From Myxococcales bacterium (GTDB lineage Bacteria > Myxococcota > Myxococcia > Myxococcales > Anaeromyxobacteraceae), in assembly GCA_021848865.1 (NCBI GenBank), contig JAJZTO010000134.1:1-7355 (forward strand): a stretch of DNA of 7,355 nt. The letters run 5' to 3'. The notes below the pieces were generated by a model. That model searched no databases, was not told the origin of the DNA, and saw only the letters and a list, made by a program, of their open reading frames with translations. Positions 6,931-7,355 of this stretch are shown here, piece by piece. The first letter of the stretch is position 1; every line of letters begins with the position of its first letter. Made by a program: the position numbers and the translations under genes.

Positions 6931-6964
6931 GAAAAGCCCCGGCAACCGAGGTGGTTACCGGGGC
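6927..6964 (-). terminator. Intrinsic terminator of a former tRNA gene
   Basis: Read on the minus strand, a GC-rich hairpin is followed by TTTTCATTT. The stem pairs 6936-6942 (GCCCCGG on the plus strand) with 6958-6964, then AACC 6944-6947 with GGTT 6953-6956. One C/A mismatch separates the two parts, and the loop is 5 bases. It begins about five bases after the encoded CCA of the tRNA fragment, exactly where a tRNA transcription terminator belongs. Confidence 0.85.
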
Positions 6965-6969
6965 CTAGA

Positions 6970-6992
6970 TGGCGCGGGAAAAGGGATTTGAA
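6970..6992 (-). other. Orphan tRNA 3' end (T-loop to CCA), probable attachment-site scar
   Basis: On the minus strand the bases read as TTCAAAT (T-loop), CCCTT (3' side of the T-stem), TTCCCGC (3' acceptor strand), discriminator G and CCA, in exact tRNA spacing. The five bases before the T-loop do not pair with CCCTT. No GCGGGAA acceptor 5' strand lies about 50 bases upstream, so the rest of the tRNA is absent. Tyrosine recombinases of phages and islands commonly cross over within such T-loop-to-CCA segments and leave the 3' end as a direct repeat at the distal boundary. The downstream terminator on the left marks that side as ancestral chromosome. The amino-acid identity cannot be read without the anticodon. 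Confidence 0.75.
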
Positions 6993-7242
6993 TATTGCCT
7001 GGCGGTGAACACTAACCGAGCGACAGTACATGCCTTTCTGTGGTTTCTCCCGTCATGGCGCGCACTTCGATCCTGAGTCGGCTTCCCCGCCCTTCCCCAC
7101 TTCTCCCCAGTCGTGCCCCAGCGTCCGGGAGACATACGGGAGACAGAGCGTGGCGCTGTCATCGAAAGCCGCGTGAATCACGAGCCCCCTCCTGAGCTGC
7201 GCTCCTGGGAACATGGAGTAGACCGAAGGTAAGTCCTCGCCG
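6993..7242. other. Gene-poor, less GC-rich stretch beside the att scar
   Basis: Visibly less GC-rich than the genes to the left, consistent with foreign or decayed DNA inside the att boundary. The best open reading is a minus-strand frame from ATG 7214 to TGA 7053 (53 codons). It ends WGEVGKGGEADSGSKCAP, which is reminiscent of tails of integrases beside tRNA genes, but the evidence is thin and I do not call it a gene. It contains a direct repeat CGGGAGACA at 7126-7134 and 7137-7145. Confidence 0.45.
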
Positions 7243-7355
7243 CTACCCGTGTCGGCGCTTTGACCTGGCCGGAGGCCCCGCGAGCGGTGCGGATGCCTCG
7301 GCGCGCAGGGTGGCCGTCCCGTCGCTGCGGATGGTCAACTTCCAGTCGCGCACGA
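7243..7355 (-). CDS. C-terminal fragment of an unidentified protein
   Basis: A minus-strand reading entering from the right edge gives 36 residues before a TAG at 7243-7245. The beginning, VRDWKLTIRSDGTATLRAEA, has the look of a real protein and strong third-position G/C bias. The tail PPARSKRRHG is basic and low in complexity. I do not recognise a family. It may belong to the presumed integrated element to the right of the tRNA scar. The start and most of the gene lie outside the window. Confidence 0.45.
   Translation of the reverse strand, partial: VRDWKLTIRSDGTATLRAEASAPLAGPPARSKRRHG

Noticed and set aside
6807..7031. Minus-strand ORF of 74 codons
   Set aside because: It reads straight through the tRNA fragment and its terminator, so it is an accidental frame.
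6970..7045. An intact tRNA gene on the minus strand
   Set aside because: The T-stem 5' side and acceptor 5' strand are absent, so only the 3' 23 bases fit a tRNA.
6965..7162. Minus-strand ORF of 65 codons ending RQYSNPFSRAI
   Set aside because: Its end is a translation of the tRNA T-loop and acceptor, a common spurious ORF at tRNA loci.

Overview
The window is very GC-rich and most likely comes from a myxobacterium, probably Anaeromyxobacter-like. This rests on the strong G/C bias at third codon positions and on a lipoprotein carrying the CGDG...GEECD cysteine repeats (DUF4215 / Myxococcus cysteine-rich repeat) typical of that group. The taxonomic call is inference. Almost all long antisense or alternative-frame ORFs are GC-driven shadows.

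Left part (1-4054): three predicted lipoproteins in a row. A DUF6351 alpha/beta-hydrolase-like protein on the minus strand runs off the left edge and is broken by one frameshift near 1457. Across a 302-bp divergent spacer lies a 262-residue lipoprotein with 35 cysteines on the plus strand. Convergent with it is a minus-strand lipoprotein that joins ten collagen-type G-X-Y triplets to phage tail-fibre-like segments and a cysteine-containing C-terminal domain. All three point to the cell envelope; nothing shows that they form one pathway.

Middle part (4243-5838): three small housekeeping-type genes. These are a PaiB-type FMN-binding regulator, a TraR/DksA-type zinc-finger protein on the same strand, and a convergent DUF1801 protein.

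Right part (5852-7355): a minus-strand remnant of a TetR regulator has lost its helix-turn-helix and linker. It is divergent from a four-helix membrane protein of unknown function, with an operator-like palindrome between them. After this the sequence becomes less GC-rich and gene-poor. It holds a solitary IS3-like end, an intrinsic terminator on the minus strand, and directly next to it an orphan tRNA 3' end (T-loop to CCA) without the rest of the tRNA. This is the classic footprint of a tyrosine-recombinase attachment site, with chromosome to the left and probable integrated or decayed foreign DNA to the right. A short minus-strand coding fragment enters at the right edge.

I found no CRISPR array, no intact tRNA or rRNA, no complete transposase and no clear defence system. 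The items most worth a second look are the HTH-less TetR remnant, the tRNA/att scar, and the collagen/tail-fibre lipoprotein.
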